64,000 nt of DNA from the NCBI GenBank assembly GCA_020722565.1, contig DYKO01000007.1, positions 1 to 64,000 of the forward strand, given 5' to 3'. The first letter of the stretch is position 1. The number at the start of each line of letters is the position of its first letter. The stretch comes from Rikenella microfusus (GTDB lineage: Bacteria; Bacteroidota; Bacteroidia; Bacteroidales; Tenuifilaceae). A program made the position numbers and the translations under genes. Of the stretch, positions 35,317 through 44,868 are shown one piece after another. The notes under the pieces are model-generated. The model did not search any database, was not told where the DNA came from, and saw nothing but the letters and a program-made list of their open reading frames with translations.

Positions 35317-37044
35317 TTATGGTTTTGGTATGGAAAACTGCAGCTCGCTATCCCAGTTTGCCCGTATGTTTATTACACCTTTAGTTTTTTCATCGGTAAA
35401 GTATATTACTCTTTCGGGTTGTAGGCCTTTCATGTAGCTTCCTGTATCCCAGCGTCCATTTCCATTAATATCGTCAATAAATCTCAGCTTATACCTACCG
35501 GGGGTAATATAGCTAAATTGAGCAACGTTGCTCTTGCTATCAACTTTTACCTGCTGAACCACAGCGCCTTTCTCTGTTAAAAGTTCTGCAACCATGGGAT
35601 TCTGTTTGTCATTCAGCTGAACAGTTAGTGTTCCGAACTTTTCAGGATCGGCCCCAGTAAAAGCAAGTTTTGCGGTATCGTTGGTACTATCAAAATAATC
35701 GGTAAACGCATGGGGAAGTATAAGCATTTTATAATTCACATTACTCTTCCAGTCCTTTGTAAACCTGAACTTTCGGGGATTAATGGAATCCTTTTGAAGT
35801 TTTATTCCGGTCTCAAGCAGGCTGTCGGTCTCGTTAAATATCAGAATCTTAGTTTCATCGACTTTTTTGGCAGGTACGGGCAGTAGAATTTCAAAGGGCA
35901 AACCTGGGATAACAACTTTATCGGAGCCCAGAGAGGTTTCCAAATTGAAATATTTCTTATCGGCTTTTGCTGGTTCACTTTTATTCCTACCCTTATGGGC
36001 TTGGGTATCCTCCTCTCTATGGTACAAAAATCTTAGGGTATCGGTTTGTGTTATAAACCTGTATAGCGAATCGGTTTTAAGATAGCTAAGCTGAGCCCTA
36101 AGGGTATCGCTACTGGCGATTTCGGGTTGAGTAATCCAGAGCTTAAGTGTGTCGCCATTGGCGTCGGGTTCGGGGATATACCATTTCTGGTCATCGTTTT
36201 GGTTCAGTAGTTTTAGGTTAAAACCCCCAAGGGGTGGCCGAGAGAAATATAAAAGCAAAAGGTTTTTATCATTTCGATCGTATCCGGTGAGCACCTGCGA
36301 CGGAACTTCTTCAGTAAACAAATCTAATTCAACTTTTGGTTTGGACTTATCGTCAACCGATTCGGGTTTAATGGGGTGGTTTAAGAACGCTATGTCTTCT
36401 ACTCCTTTATTATACAAATAATTACCGTTCTTATCAGTTATGGTTACTATTTTATAATTGATAGGTTTTAGGTTAACAAGAGTAAATTTCCCATCCTTGT
36501 CGCTTTTGGCAATATGTTTAGGGAGCTCAACGTATGGAAGCGTATCGGTTTGCGAATCGTAAAGCATAATAAGAGCATTTTCTACCAGCTCGCTTGTGAA
36601 CGAATGTCTAATACTTCCCGATATTGATAGTGTATCGATATTTGGACCTGTGGAGAAGGCAAATGTAAAGTTGTTTATGGGGTTACCCTCGTTGTTATCT
36701 TGAATTGCATCGGAAAAGTAAAGGGTATAGGTGGTATTGGGCCTGAGCGTATCCAAAAATTCGATTTCCAGCCGTTTTCCCTTTTGCTTGGGCATGGGTT
36801 TGTTTTTCAACGGGGGCGAAACCAGTAATTTTTGCTGAAGATCCTTGAGCTGAATGAACTCGTCAAACTCAAGTACAATCCTGTTACCAAAATAGTTGGT
36901 CTCATTCAATGCTGGAAGGCTTTGAACAAGCACAGGGGGGAGTGTATCCTTTGGCCCTCCAGTTGGCGTTACTACCTTAGCGCAATGCGGGAATAACAAT
37001 AGCAGAATAGGCAATGCAGTGATAGCAAATAGTACTTTTTTCAA
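35317..37044 (-). CDS. Ig-like-domain lipoprotein (Big_5-like), 575 aa
   Basis: A lipoprotein signal ends LFPHC (Cys21). Mature residues about 25-135 form an SbsA Ig-like domain with the motif GNRIVLEFDEFIQL and TTYTLYFSDAIQDNNEGN, a fold used in surface proteins. The remaining 430 residues continue as beta-rich domains, including GYDRNDKNLLLLYFSRPP and DDINGNGRWDTG, the latter a calcium-binding-like loop. It is probably a large outer-membrane or surface lipoprotein of the phylum. It is first of a minus-strand run with MTH1187, OM barrel, FNR-like and rlmN genes. A minus-strand TAAATTTG box (37074-37081) may be its -7 element. Confidence 0.83.
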   Translation of the reverse strand: MKKVLFAITALPILLLLFPHCAKVVTPTGGPKDTLPPVLVQSLPALNETNYFGNRIVLEFDEFIQLKDLQQKLLVSPPLKNKPMPKQKGKRLEIEFLDTLRPNTTYTLYFSDAIQDNNEGNPINNFTFAFSTGPNIDTLSISGSIRHSFTSELVENALIMLYDSQTDTLPYVELPKHIAKSDKDGKFTLVNLKPINYKIVTITDKNGNYLYNKGVEDIAFLNHPIKPESVDDKSKPKVELDLFTEEVPSQVLTGYDRNDKNLLLLYFSRPPLGGFNLKLLNQNDDQKWYIPEPDANGDTLKLWITQPEIASSDTLRAQLSYLKTDSLYRFITQTDTLRFLYHREEDTQAHKGRNKSEPAKADKKYFNLETSLGSDKVVIPGLPFEILLPVPAKKVDETKILIFNETDSLLETGIKLQKDSINPRKFRFTKDWKSNVNYKMLILPHAFTDYFDSTNDTAKLAFTGADPEKFGTLTVQLNDKQNPMVAELLTEKGAVVQQVKVDSKSNVAQFSYITPGRYKLRFIDDINGNGRWDTGSYMKGLQPERVIYFTDEKTKGVINIRANWDSELQFSIPKP

Positions 37045-37195
37045 CTTAGTAAACTTAACGGTTAAACAGTGAGCAAATTTAACCTAATCTATTTTATCTT
37101 TGTGCGGGTTAACCTTTTTTCTAAATAGATTAAAGTAAAACCTTTTGTAACGATAAATTGACTAAGCATTAGATAGGTAAAAAACTGCTAAAGAA

Positions 37196-38149
37196 ATGAA
37201 TTTGATACTGATAATATTAGGGCTTGGAGCACTAATACTAGGAGCCACCTGGCTGGTTGAGGGGGCATCGGATATTGCCCGTAGAATGGGAATATCGGCA
37301 TTAACCATTGGCCTTACAGTTGTAGCCTTTGGAACCTCTGCCCCCGAATTATCGGTAAACCTCATATCGGCATTTGAGGGAAGTTCCGAAATTGCTATGG
37401 GGAACATACTGGGAAGTAATATATTTAACACATTTATGATACTTGGTTTAGCCGCCTTGGTTAAACCTGTTGGGGTACAGAATAGCACTATTAAAATAGA
37501 AATTCCTTTTTTTCTTCTCTCGGCGCTTGTGCTTACCACTATGTCGAACGGTGTGCTATTCGATGGTGCCACCCAAAACATAATTCCCCGTTCAGCAGGT
37601 ATAATTTTATTGCTGCTATTTGGGGTATTCATGTACTACAATTTTCTTACGGGAAAAGAGGATACTCCTAGTGCTATTCCAGAAATTCATAAACGAAAGT
37701 TTTTGATATCCTTTTTGATGATTTTTGGGGGATTGGCTTTTCTGATTGTCGGGGGTAAACTTATTGTAACCGGAGCAGTTAATATGGCCATTCGGTTAGG
37801 GGTAAGCCAAGCAGTAATAGGTTTAACCATTGTGGCAGCCGGGACGTCGTTACCGGAACTAGCCACCTCAGTGGTTGCTGCCTACCGCAACAAACCCGAT
37901 ATTGCTATTGGCAATGTGGTGGGCTCAAATATTTTCAATATTCTATTTATACTTGGAACCACCGCTGTTATAAACCCCATGCCACTTTATCAGGGCGTTA
38001 ATATCGATTTGGGTTTAAATGTTCTTGCTGCGCTGTTAATGTTTGCATTTGCAATTGTTGGCCCGGGGCGTAAATTCGATCGTCGCGAGGGAATTATTCT
38101 GATTTGTATTTACATAATATACCTAACCTATCAGGTGCTTTCAGTTTAA
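37196..38149 (+). CDS. Calcium/sodium antiporter (YrbG-like)
   Basis: The 317-residue protein has two inverted halves of about five helices, each with the alpha-repeat motif: GTSAPELSVN near residue 46 and GTSLPELATS near residue 218. GNILGSNIFN and GNVVGSNIFN follow in each half. This is the Na+/Ca2+ exchanger family (CaCA). It exchanges Ca2+ for Na+ or H+ across the inner membrane. A plus-strand TATCTTTG (37095-37102) upstream fits a -7 element. The gene for a small membrane protein starts 2 bp downstream, so both are co-transcribed. Confidence 0.92.
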   Translation: MNLILIILGLGALILGATWLVEGASDIARRMGISALTIGLTVVAFGTSAPELSVNLISAFEGSSEIAMGNILGSNIFNTFMILGLAALVKPVGVQNSTIKIEIPFFLLSALVLTTMSNGVLFDGATQNIIPRSAGIILLLLFGVFMYYNFLTGKEDTPSAIPEIHKRKFLISFLMIFGGLAFLIVGGKLIVTGAVNMAIRLGVSQAVIGLTIVAAGTSLPELATSVVAAYRNKPDIAIGNVVGSNIFNILFILGTTAVINPMPLYQGVNIDLGLNVLAALLMFAFAIVGPGRKFDRREGIILICIYIIYLTYQVLSV

Positions 38150-38151
38150 AA

Positions 38152-38577
38152 ATGACGGATAAGAAAAAGGAACACATACTGCACTTTTGGACTCGTAATT
38201 TGGTAGAGAACCCACTGGTTTTCTCTATTAATCTTTCCCTTGTATTCATTTTTGGAGTTCTCTACTCTTTTGGGTTACTACCCTCTCCTTTTTTTCTTTT
38301 GGTTTTTGGGATCTTTTCGCCTGTAATTTTAACCATTTGTCTTTACCATATGGTAAGCGTGGTATCATTACCCAACCTAATGCCAGTGAATATGGGAAAA
38401 AAATCCACCAGAGTAATACTATCACTGGTGGATTGTGCTATTGTTGTTCTACTGGGATACCTCATTTTTAGAGGAACTCTCAACTACTTTTTCTTCAGGT
38501 TACTTCAAACAGTCATTTTCCCCGCATTATATCTGTTAATGCTAAGGGTTCTGTATTTAACAGAAAAAACTGATTAG
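38152..38577 (+). CDS. Small membrane protein, 141 aa
   Basis: A cytoplasmic N-terminal tail (MTDKKKEHILHFW) is followed by four likely membrane segments (about 25-42, 48-68, 88-105 and 114-133) with few charges. No family is recognised. I chose the ATG at 38152, 2 bases after the exchanger stop, rather than an upstream ATG at 38104 inside the exchanger gene. Its stop overlaps the stop of the convergent acyl-CoA synthetase gene by 4 bases (TTAG). Co-transcription with the Na+/Ca2+ exchanger may imply an accessory role, which is inference only. Confidence 0.7.
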   Translation: MTDKKKEHILHFWTRNLVENPLVFSINLSLVFIFGVLYSFGLLPSPFFLLVFGIFSPVILTICLYHMVSVVSLPNLMPVNMGKKSTRVILSLVDCAIVVLLGYLIFRGTLNYFFFRLLQTVIFPALYLLMLRVLYLTEKTD

Positions 38578-40232
38578 TTATCGGAGTACTGATACTTAAA
38601 TCGTTTTATGCTTTTCTTTGGGGTCTTTTCAAACTCCTGATTGTGAACCACTAATTTGGCAATTTGGCTGTATTGGGGTAGATGCTTATTAACCTCTTTA
38701 CGGTAATCCTCCAATACGGGTTCCAACTCTTGTGGTAAGATGCCGTGTTGTTTCATCGACTCAAAATCGGGGTAGATTAATCCCACTAGCCTACCCTTTT
38801 CAAGCAGCACGAGCGATTCCTGAACAATTGGCAGGTTGTTGAGCCGGGCTTCAATTTCCTCCGGATAGATATTTTGTCCGCTAGGGCCTAGTATCATGCT
38901 CTTGCTTCGTCCCCTTATGTGGATAAAACCATTTTTATCTGTTACGCCCAAATCGCCGGTATATAGCCAACCATCCCTGATTGTTTTTTCGGTTGCCTCG
39001 GGATTTTTGTAATACCCCATCATTACATTTTCGCCACGGACCAAGATTTCACCTGCTTCGTTTTGGGGATCAGATGAGTCGATTTTCACCTCTAGATAAT
39101 TGATAACCCTTCCACATGATCCCATAGGGTTAACTTTCCAGCCAGCATAGGATATAAGTGGGCCGCATTCGGTCATGCCGTAGCCAACAGTGTACTTAAA
39201 CTTTATTTTCCGCAGAAAGCGTTCCACATCGGAATTGAGAGCAGCCCCTCCAATTACAATTTCGTGGAAGTTACCACCAAATGCATTGGAGAGCTTTTCG
39301 TTGATCTTTTTAAATATCAGTTTATTTAGAAGCGGGATTCTAAGAAGCACCTTCATAATAGGAGTTTCAATTTTTGGCTGAATCTGCTTCTTGAAAATTT
39401 TTTCAATAACCAGAGGTACAGTAAGAACCAAACGAGGACGTACTGCGGCAAAGGCTTCAAGAATTATGGGGGGCGATGGAATTTTGGTCAGAAAGGAAAT
39501 ATGGCAGCCCATGGCAAAGGGAAACAGAAACTCAAAAGCACAGCCAAATGCATGGGCAAGGGGTAGGAACGAAACAATACTATCGCGGGCAACTAGGTGC
39601 ATGTTGTTTCGTGCATAATCAATATTAGCAGCTAAGCTATTGTGCGATAGCATGACACCCTTCGAAAACCCAGTGGTTCCCGATGTATAGCTTATAACAG
39701 CCAGTTCCGCATTCGATATTTCAGTGTAGCTCACCCTATCGGGACTGAGCGCTGTAATTTCATCCTCCATGGAGGACAAGTTACTCAAGTAGCTATTACG
39801 GCATGACTCGTCCCATGAATTCAGTAACTCAAATCTATTTACAGAAAAAATGGCTTTAAGATTGGGCATTTGGTCAACACTGAGGTTTTCCCAAATTGTT
39901 TCGTCGATGAAGAGCATAACTGAATCGGAGTGATTTACAATGTTATGCATCTCGGTAGGCAAAAAGTCCGGAAGTATTGGCACAATTACGGCACCATACG
40001 ATATGGTAGCAAGATAGTTAATTCCCCAGTTGGCGTTGTTCCGACCAATTAGGGCAACCTTGTCGCCCCGTTGAAGATCCCAGCTACGGAAGATTGTGTG
40101 CAAATGGTGAATCTTTTTGGCTACATCGGCATAGGTATAGGTTATTCCCTTGTAGTCCGATAATGCATTAAGCTCCCAGTTCTTTTTAATGGGTTGCTCA
40201 ATGAATTCCTTAACATAGTTGAATTCAACCAT
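38574..40232 (-). CDS. AMP-binding long-chain-fatty-acid--CoA ligase (FadD-like)
   Basis: The ANL-superfamily motifs are all present: YTSGTTGFSKG (phosphate loop, about residue 183-193), FLPLAHAFG, the adenine site VGYGMTECGP, DGWLYTGDLG and a C-terminal TPKKSIKRF with the catalytic Lys. Length (552) fits long-chain acyl-CoA synthetases. It activates fatty acids to acyl-CoA with ATP. I chose ATG 40232 (MVEFNYVKEF) over 40256 because the first eight residues are not family-like. It is a single gene and ends convergently with the small membrane protein gene. Confidence 0.9.
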   Translation of the reverse strand: MVEFNYVKEFIEQPIKKNWELNALSDYKGITYTYADVAKKIHHLHTIFRSWDLQRGDKVALIGRNNANWGINYLATISYGAVIVPILPDFLPTEMHNIVNHSDSVMLFIDETIWENLSVDQMPNLKAIFSVNRFELLNSWDESCRNSYLSNLSSMEDEITALSPDRVSYTEISNAELAVISYTSGTTGFSKGVMLSHNSLAANIDYARNNMHLVARDSIVSFLPLAHAFGCAFEFLFPFAMGCHISFLTKIPSPPIILEAFAAVRPRLVLTVPLVIEKIFKKQIQPKIETPIMKVLLRIPLLNKLIFKKINEKLSNAFGGNFHEIVIGGAALNSDVERFLRKIKFKYTVGYGMTECGPLISYAGWKVNPMGSCGRVINYLEVKIDSSDPQNEAGEILVRGENVMMGYYKNPEATEKTIRDGWLYTGDLGVTDKNGFIHIRGRSKSMILGPSGQNIYPEEIEARLNNLPIVQESLVLLEKGRLVGLIYPDFESMKQHGILPQELEPVLEDYRKEVNKHLPQYSQIAKLVVHNQEFEKTPKKSIKRFKYQYSDN

Positions 40233-40385
40233 AAATTTAGTTTTTAGTCCATGCATCTCCGCAAATATCTACATAATTTAATAGATTATCAATATATTAT
40301 ATAGCTTTTTATTGTTGTGAACCCGCAAACGAATTCTAAAACAAAATTTTGGTAACTTTCGGAGCGAAAAAGGTAGGATTTACGA

Positions 40386-41066
40386 ATGGCACAAAGTCGC
40401 TACGCTATAATTGTTGCTGGAGGAAGCGGAACCCGCATGGGTACTGAGGTTCCCAAGCAATTCCTTGAACTATTGGGAAAGCCTATACTCATGTGGACCA
40501 TTGAGGTATTTGCTACCCTTGAACCAAAACCCAGTATAATCCTGGTTTTGCCTCAAAACCAGTTTGCCCGATGGAAGGAACTTTGTGATAAATATAACTT
40601 TGCTACAGAATACCGATTAGTTTCTGGGGGTAATACCCGATTTCAATCGGTTAAAAATGGATTATCGCTGGTTCCGGCCGATGACTCGCTGGTTGCCATT
40701 CACGATGGGGTTCGCCCGTTGGTTTCCACCAATGTTATTGAGCAGTGCTACCTGATGGCACAAGAGTATGGAAATGCTATCCCTGTTGCAAAACCAGTGG
40801 AAACTGTAAGATTGGCTGATGGAAATACCACCCGTGTATTCCCTCGCGATAACGTTCTGCTGGTTCAAACACCACAGATTTTTCACTCATCAGTAATAAA
40901 GAAGTGTTACGAAATGCCAGAAAAACCAGAATTTACCGACGATGCATCGGTTGCAGAGGCCAATGGAGTGAAAATTTTTACCACTGTAGGAAACCACGAA
41001 AATATTAAGATAACTACCCCTGCAGATTTGATGATGGCAGAAATATTGCTTAAAATGAAGAAATAA
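40386..41066 (+). CDS. ispD: 2-C-methyl-D-erythritol 4-phosphate cytidylyltransferase
   Basis: The 226-residue product has the nucleotidyltransferase loop AGGSGTRMG (11-19) with Lys24 in VPKQF, VAIHDGVRPLVS, and the C-terminal FTDDASVAEANG and NIKITTPADL. It adds CMP to MEP, the third step of the MEP route; dxr of the same route is at 24055-25227. It is first of a plus-strand trio with a GNAT-like gene (19-bp gap). No ispF follows, as the two are not always linked in this phylum. Confidence 0.96.
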   Translation: MAQSRYAIIVAGGSGTRMGTEVPKQFLELLGKPILMWTIEVFATLEPKPSIILVLPQNQFARWKELCDKYNFATEYRLVSGGNTRFQSVKNGLSLVPADDSLVAIHDGVRPLVSTNVIEQCYLMAQEYGNAIPVAKPVETVRLADGNTTRVFPRDNVLLVQTPQIFHSSVIKKCYEMPEKPEFTDDASVAEANGVKIFTTVGNHENIKITTPADLMMAEILLKMKK

Positions 41067-41085
41067 TCATCATAAAATTTTCACT

Positions 41086-42261
41086 ATGTCCAACTTTACG
41101 ATAAAAGAAGTATCCGACAGAAAAACTCGAAGCGATTTTTTAAAGCTAGCCCTAACGCTCTACCAAAATCATCCGAACTGGATCCGTCCACTTGATGTTG
41201 ATATTGAGAACGTTTTTAACCCAAAGGTTAACAAGCATTTCCGACATGGCGAAGCCATCCGTTGGGTCCTGTATCAAGATAATAAAGCCATAGGGCGTAT
41301 AGCCGCCTTTATCGATCGGGACATTGCTAAAAATACTGAGCAGCCCACAGGAGGAGTTGGATTTTTCGAGTGCATTAATAATCAGGATGCGGCCAATATT
41401 CTGTTTAATACTTCCAAAAAATGGCTCGAGGACAGAGGAATGGAGGCCATGGATGGCCCAATAAACTTTGGCGATCGCGACAGGTGGTGGGGGCTTTTGG
41501 TTGAGGGCGATTATCCACCAAACTACTGTATGGATTATCATCTGCCCTACTACCGGATACTTTTTGAAAATTACGGCTTCAAGGTGTACTTTAATCAGTT
41601 CACCTATCACCGTAAGGTGAATCCCGAAAATGTTGATCCCATTATATGGGAAAAGGCTAAGAGAGTTGAGAGTAACCCATCATACCACATCACAACCATA
41701 TCGAAAAAAGATTTGAAAAAATTTGCCGAAGATTTCCGTACCATTTATAACAATGCGTGGGGGCGATACACCGGAGTAAAAAAGATTACCGAAGCACACG
41801 CCCTGGCACTCATGAAAACGATGAAACCTATTATCGATCCCGATTTAATGTACTTTGCCTACTACGAAGGAGAACCAATTGGTTTCTTTATTATGGTTCC
41901 CGATCTCAACCAGGTGATGCGTTACCTTAATGGCCATTTCAACCTACTTTACAAACTTTATTTTATGTACCTACTCAAAGTTAAAAAGGTTTGTACAAAG
42001 GCTATTGGCCTTATTTTTGGTATAGTTCCCAAGCACCAAGCAAAGGGGGTTGAGGCTGCGTTGGTAAATGCGTTTGCAAAAAAAGCTCTAGCCCCGGGCT
42101 TCCGCTACACCGATTTGGAACTAAACTGGATTGGCGATTTTAACCCCACCATGCGTCGTGTGGCCGAACAAATTGGAGCAAAGGTTTTGAAAACACATAT
42201 CACCTACCGTTTTATGTTCGATCGCTCCCGCGAAGTTGTGCCACCCCGCAGGGTAAGTTGA
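41086..42261 (+). CDS. GNAT-like acyltransferase family protein, 391 aa
   Basis: The sequence is a large GNAT-like protein of the type found in Bacteroidota: an N-terminal domain (NHPNWIRPLDVDIENVF, GGVGFFECINNQDAANILF), then a long region with MDGPINFGDRDRWWGLL and PNYCMDYHLPYYRILFENYG, and a C-terminal GNAT-style acetyl-CoA fold (YYEGEPIGFFIMVPDLNQV, YTDLELNWIGDFNPTMRRV). No substrate can be assigned. It is cytosolic and co-transcribed with ispD. The upstream gene sits at a 19-bp distance. Confidence 0.75.
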   Translation: MSNFTIKEVSDRKTRSDFLKLALTLYQNHPNWIRPLDVDIENVFNPKVNKHFRHGEAIRWVLYQDNKAIGRIAAFIDRDIAKNTEQPTGGVGFFECINNQDAANILFNTSKKWLEDRGMEAMDGPINFGDRDRWWGLLVEGDYPPNYCMDYHLPYYRILFENYGFKVYFNQFTYHRKVNPENVDPIIWEKAKRVESNPSYHITTISKKDLKKFAEDFRTIYNNAWGRYTGVKKITEAHALALMKTMKPIIDPDLMYFAYYEGEPIGFFIMVPDLNQVMRYLNGHFNLLYKLYFMYLLKVKKVCTKAIGLIFGIVPKHQAKGVEAALVNAFAKKALAPGFRYTDLELNWIGDFNPTMRRVAEQIGAKVLKTHITYRFMFDRSREVVPPRRVS

Positions 42262-42306
42262 AAATATTTGAGTATAATATTCATTAACAGCTATAAATTT
42301 GAAGCT

Positions 42307-44259
42307 ATGAACAGATTTAAATTTTTTCTGCTTTTGTTGACTTTAACCTTGACAACCAATCTTTATGCCCAACGTGATATTGAACCCAGATTGATTTATA
42401 GCGACACCACAAGCTTCAACTTTACAGGGGAATGGCAGTACCTTTCAAGCGATATCTTCCTGCTCAATGCCGATAAGTTCAGCACACTGATCAATGAGTT
42501 GGATTTTTCTAGGAATGAACCAAAGAAGAACCGCCGAAAAAAAATGGCAGTTGAGGAGGAGCAGCTGGAGTATCTTTTTATTACAGCAAGTTTAAAAAAT
42601 GTAAAATTTTTTGGCGAAAACGATATAACCTATCCGCTATACAATTTCCAAATTTTGCGCGATAAGGAGAATAAATACCAAACCTTTGTTAGCGATAACA
42701 TTGATCATGTTCGTATTATCGATAACCTACCGCTATACTCTGCACGCGACTACATTGATGCTGAGATTCGTGTTCGAGCTATTACCAACAACGACCGCGA
42801 TCAGGTGCTTGCACTAGTTGCCACTCAGCTCAAAAACCTTTCAAAAATTACTACCCCTACCGAGGCTGTAATGAGTATTATAGGTGAATTCGGAAACTTT
42901 ATCGAATCCAATACCCGCAAAAAGGAGTACCGCTTCAGCTCTACCATCCGACTATTTGAACAAAAAAACTTCGATACCCGATTGCATTCAATTAAGCTTT
43001 ACCTACTAACCACGGCAAACACTCCCCCGGTTGATTACAACCCTCTAAATGTTCGTATGCTTCTTGATACTATAGCGCATGGTCGCCTTACCCGTGACCA
43101 ACTTTGCGAAATTGTAAGCATACGTAATTATCCTGTAATTGTGGTAGCCAACTACAAGTCACTTTATCGTACCGAACAGCTCACAGGCGATGAGGTTAGC
43201 TTTGCCAGCATCGAAAAGCGTAAGCTTAAGGTAGAAAACGATTACCGTTTGGGGCTGATTAATGCCGAAACCTACAGACAGGAAAAGGACCTGCTTAGCT
43301 TTCTCAACATCTTTGCTCAGCTGAAAAATCATCTTGATGTATATAACCTCAACTACCGAACAGGCAATCAGGATGCCATTTCGGTGAGCTTATTCAGGGT
43401 GATGCAGTACTACCGGCAGCTGCTCAGGGCATTCGAAGAAATAAAGTTTAAGTATCGGGGAAACAGCACATTCTCAACCATTTTTAACCGTGAATACGAA
43501 TCAATACTAGGCTTTGCCTCGCTCTATCTCGACGACGACCATAACCTAAAATCAACCAAGGCTTTGGTAAACACTTTGGTGCGATTGGAAACCAATCCTG
43601 TTATCGCACCTAATGACCTTGAATCCATCATTTCAGATTTACGATTCTCCTCCATATTTAAAGCAGAACTTATGAACCAGAACATGGAGGGTCAACTTAT
43701 CAGTAGTCACTTGAGCCGTCTCGAGGAGCAGCTTTACAAGTTGCAATTTGAATCCGAGGTCGATAAACTTCGCAAAACAGAGGCTAACTACAGTAATCGC
43801 AATGCTACCGACACTCTTTTTAGACTTATACGGACAACAAGTTGCATGCTATGCAGGGAACAATCCATGGCGGCCATAACCGAGTTTAATCAACGCATGG
43901 ATGAGTTCAACCGAAAAATTGAGCTAACCCGTTTCGATAGCCTGTCGACAGCGCTTCAACCCTGGATTTTTGAGCATTTGGAGAATATTCAATTAATTCG
44001 CACCAACCTCGATACCCTGTTCTCGGATAATCCCAATCTGGAGAGCGCGCGGTACCTATATGGCAAGGTTCTGGAGATAGAGCGCGATGTTAACAACATT
44101 CGCGATTTCCTTCGCATCGATTTATCTGGCAAGGATTTGTCGATGATCAAGAATCTTAATGAGAAGATAGTTGAAATTAAACGCCAGGTCGATGCCAACA
44201 TTGAACTTTTATGCAAGCTCCGACCCGAAGTTTGCACCAGAAAATTGATTGATGGTTGA
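42307..44259 (+). CDS. Secreted protein of unknown function, 650 aa
   Basis: A signal peptide (residues 4-20, cleavage near YAQ) precedes a 630-residue mature chain that is mixed at first (residues 25-240) and mostly helical after. A C-terminal half with heptad-like stretches (EQLYKLQFESEVDKLRKTEA and EIERDVNNIRDF) suggests coiled coil, and CMLC near residue 510 is a CxxC pair of unknown meaning. Chosen start is the ATG at 42307, 45 bases after the GNAT stop, because the longer frame adds a non-signal tail. I recognise no family. Its last gene position before the giant adhesin might be chance. Confidence 0.7.
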   Translation: MNRFKFFLLLLTLTLTTNLYAQRDIEPRLIYSDTTSFNFTGEWQYLSSDIFLLNADKFSTLINELDFSRNEPKKNRRKKMAVEEEQLEYLFITASLKNVKFFGENDITYPLYNFQILRDKENKYQTFVSDNIDHVRIIDNLPLYSARDYIDAEIRVRAITNNDRDQVLALVATQLKNLSKITTPTEAVMSIIGEFGNFIESNTRKKEYRFSSTIRLFEQKNFDTRLHSIKLYLLTTANTPPVDYNPLNVRMLLDTIAHGRLTRDQLCEIVSIRNYPVIVVANYKSLYRTEQLTGDEVSFASIEKRKLKVENDYRLGLINAETYRQEKDLLSFLNIFAQLKNHLDVYNLNYRTGNQDAISVSLFRVMQYYRQLLRAFEEIKFKYRGNSTFSTIFNREYESILGFASLYLDDDHNLKSTKALVNTLVRLETNPVIAPNDLESIISDLRFSSIFKAELMNQNMEGQLISSHLSRLEEQLYKLQFESEVDKLRKTEANYSNRNATDTLFRLIRTTSCMLCREQSMAAITEFNQRMDEFNRKIELTRFDSLSTALQPWIFEHLENIQLIRTNLDTLFSDNPNLESARYLYGKVLEIERDVNNIRDFLRIDLSGKDLSMIKNLNEKIVEIKRQVDANIELLCKLRPEVCTRKLIDG

Positions 44260-44308
44260 GGGTAGCCGTTGATCGTTTTCTGGAAATGAAATAATTCAAA
44301 ATGTTAGA

Positions 44309-44394
44309 TTCAAAATCTTGCCCAACCATGCCGGAACTTTTCCGGCAAAGCAGGATTCTAAAGTTCATCCATCAATAAATCATGAATTTTGAAT
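44309..44394. repeat. Nested inverted repeat in the 44.26-44.87 kb gap
   Basis: GATTCAAAAT (44309-44318) pairs with ATTTTGAATC (44385-44394). Inside it, TGCCGGAA (44329-44336) and TTCCGGCA (44340-44347) form a perfect 8-bp hairpin with a 3-base loop. The whole is about 86 bases. It could be a small palindromic repeat element, the fold of a non-coding RNA, or part of a terminator for the gene ending at 44259. The rest of the gap (44260-44868) has no gene; a weak hairpin lies at 44532-44548. Confidence 0.4.
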
Positions 44395-44627
44395 CCATTA
44401 ACGATGGAAAAGTTTAAGATTTATGAATTAACTATAAACTTTTAATCGTCAAATATCAACCCCACGGTGTGCCCTCATGACCACCTTCTTTAGTGAATTC
44501 GTTCTATTGCATATTCATGTATTGCTAGCGCAATCGTTTGCGACGATTTTTAAAGTTTTAAAATACACCCTTAAACTATTGTTGCATAAAGTTTCGTTGC
44601 GTGCGTTAAATATTGTTAATAAAAATA

Positions 44628-44657
44628 TTTGCATTTAAAAAAATTACCGTAACTTGC
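44628..44657 (+). promoter_or_regulatory. Candidate promoter of the giant adhesin gene
   Basis: TTTG (44628-44631) and TAACTTGC (44650-44657) resemble the -33 and -7 elements (TTTG and TAnnTTTG), separated by 18 bases. If used, the leader before the ATG at 44869 would be about 205 bases long. Confidence 0.5.
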
Positions 44658-44868
44658 TCTTGTGTTTACAAAACCCAAAATCAGCTAAAGCATTGATAAA
44701 AATTGGCAATGAGGTGTAATTGTGTTCTTTAAAAATCTTTTTGGGGATTCATGAGTAGATGTTTTTTAACGTTTTTTATTACTATATACATCATAGCAAT
44801 TTTTGGGGTAGGGCATAATGTGTGCCTTAACTTTTTTATTGTATCAACCCATACCTAAAGAATTAACA

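Noticed and set aside
44532-44548. Hairpin AATCGT/ACGATT as terminator for the 42307 gene
   Set aside because: The stem is only 6 bp and lies about 270 bases past the stop codon; support is too weak.
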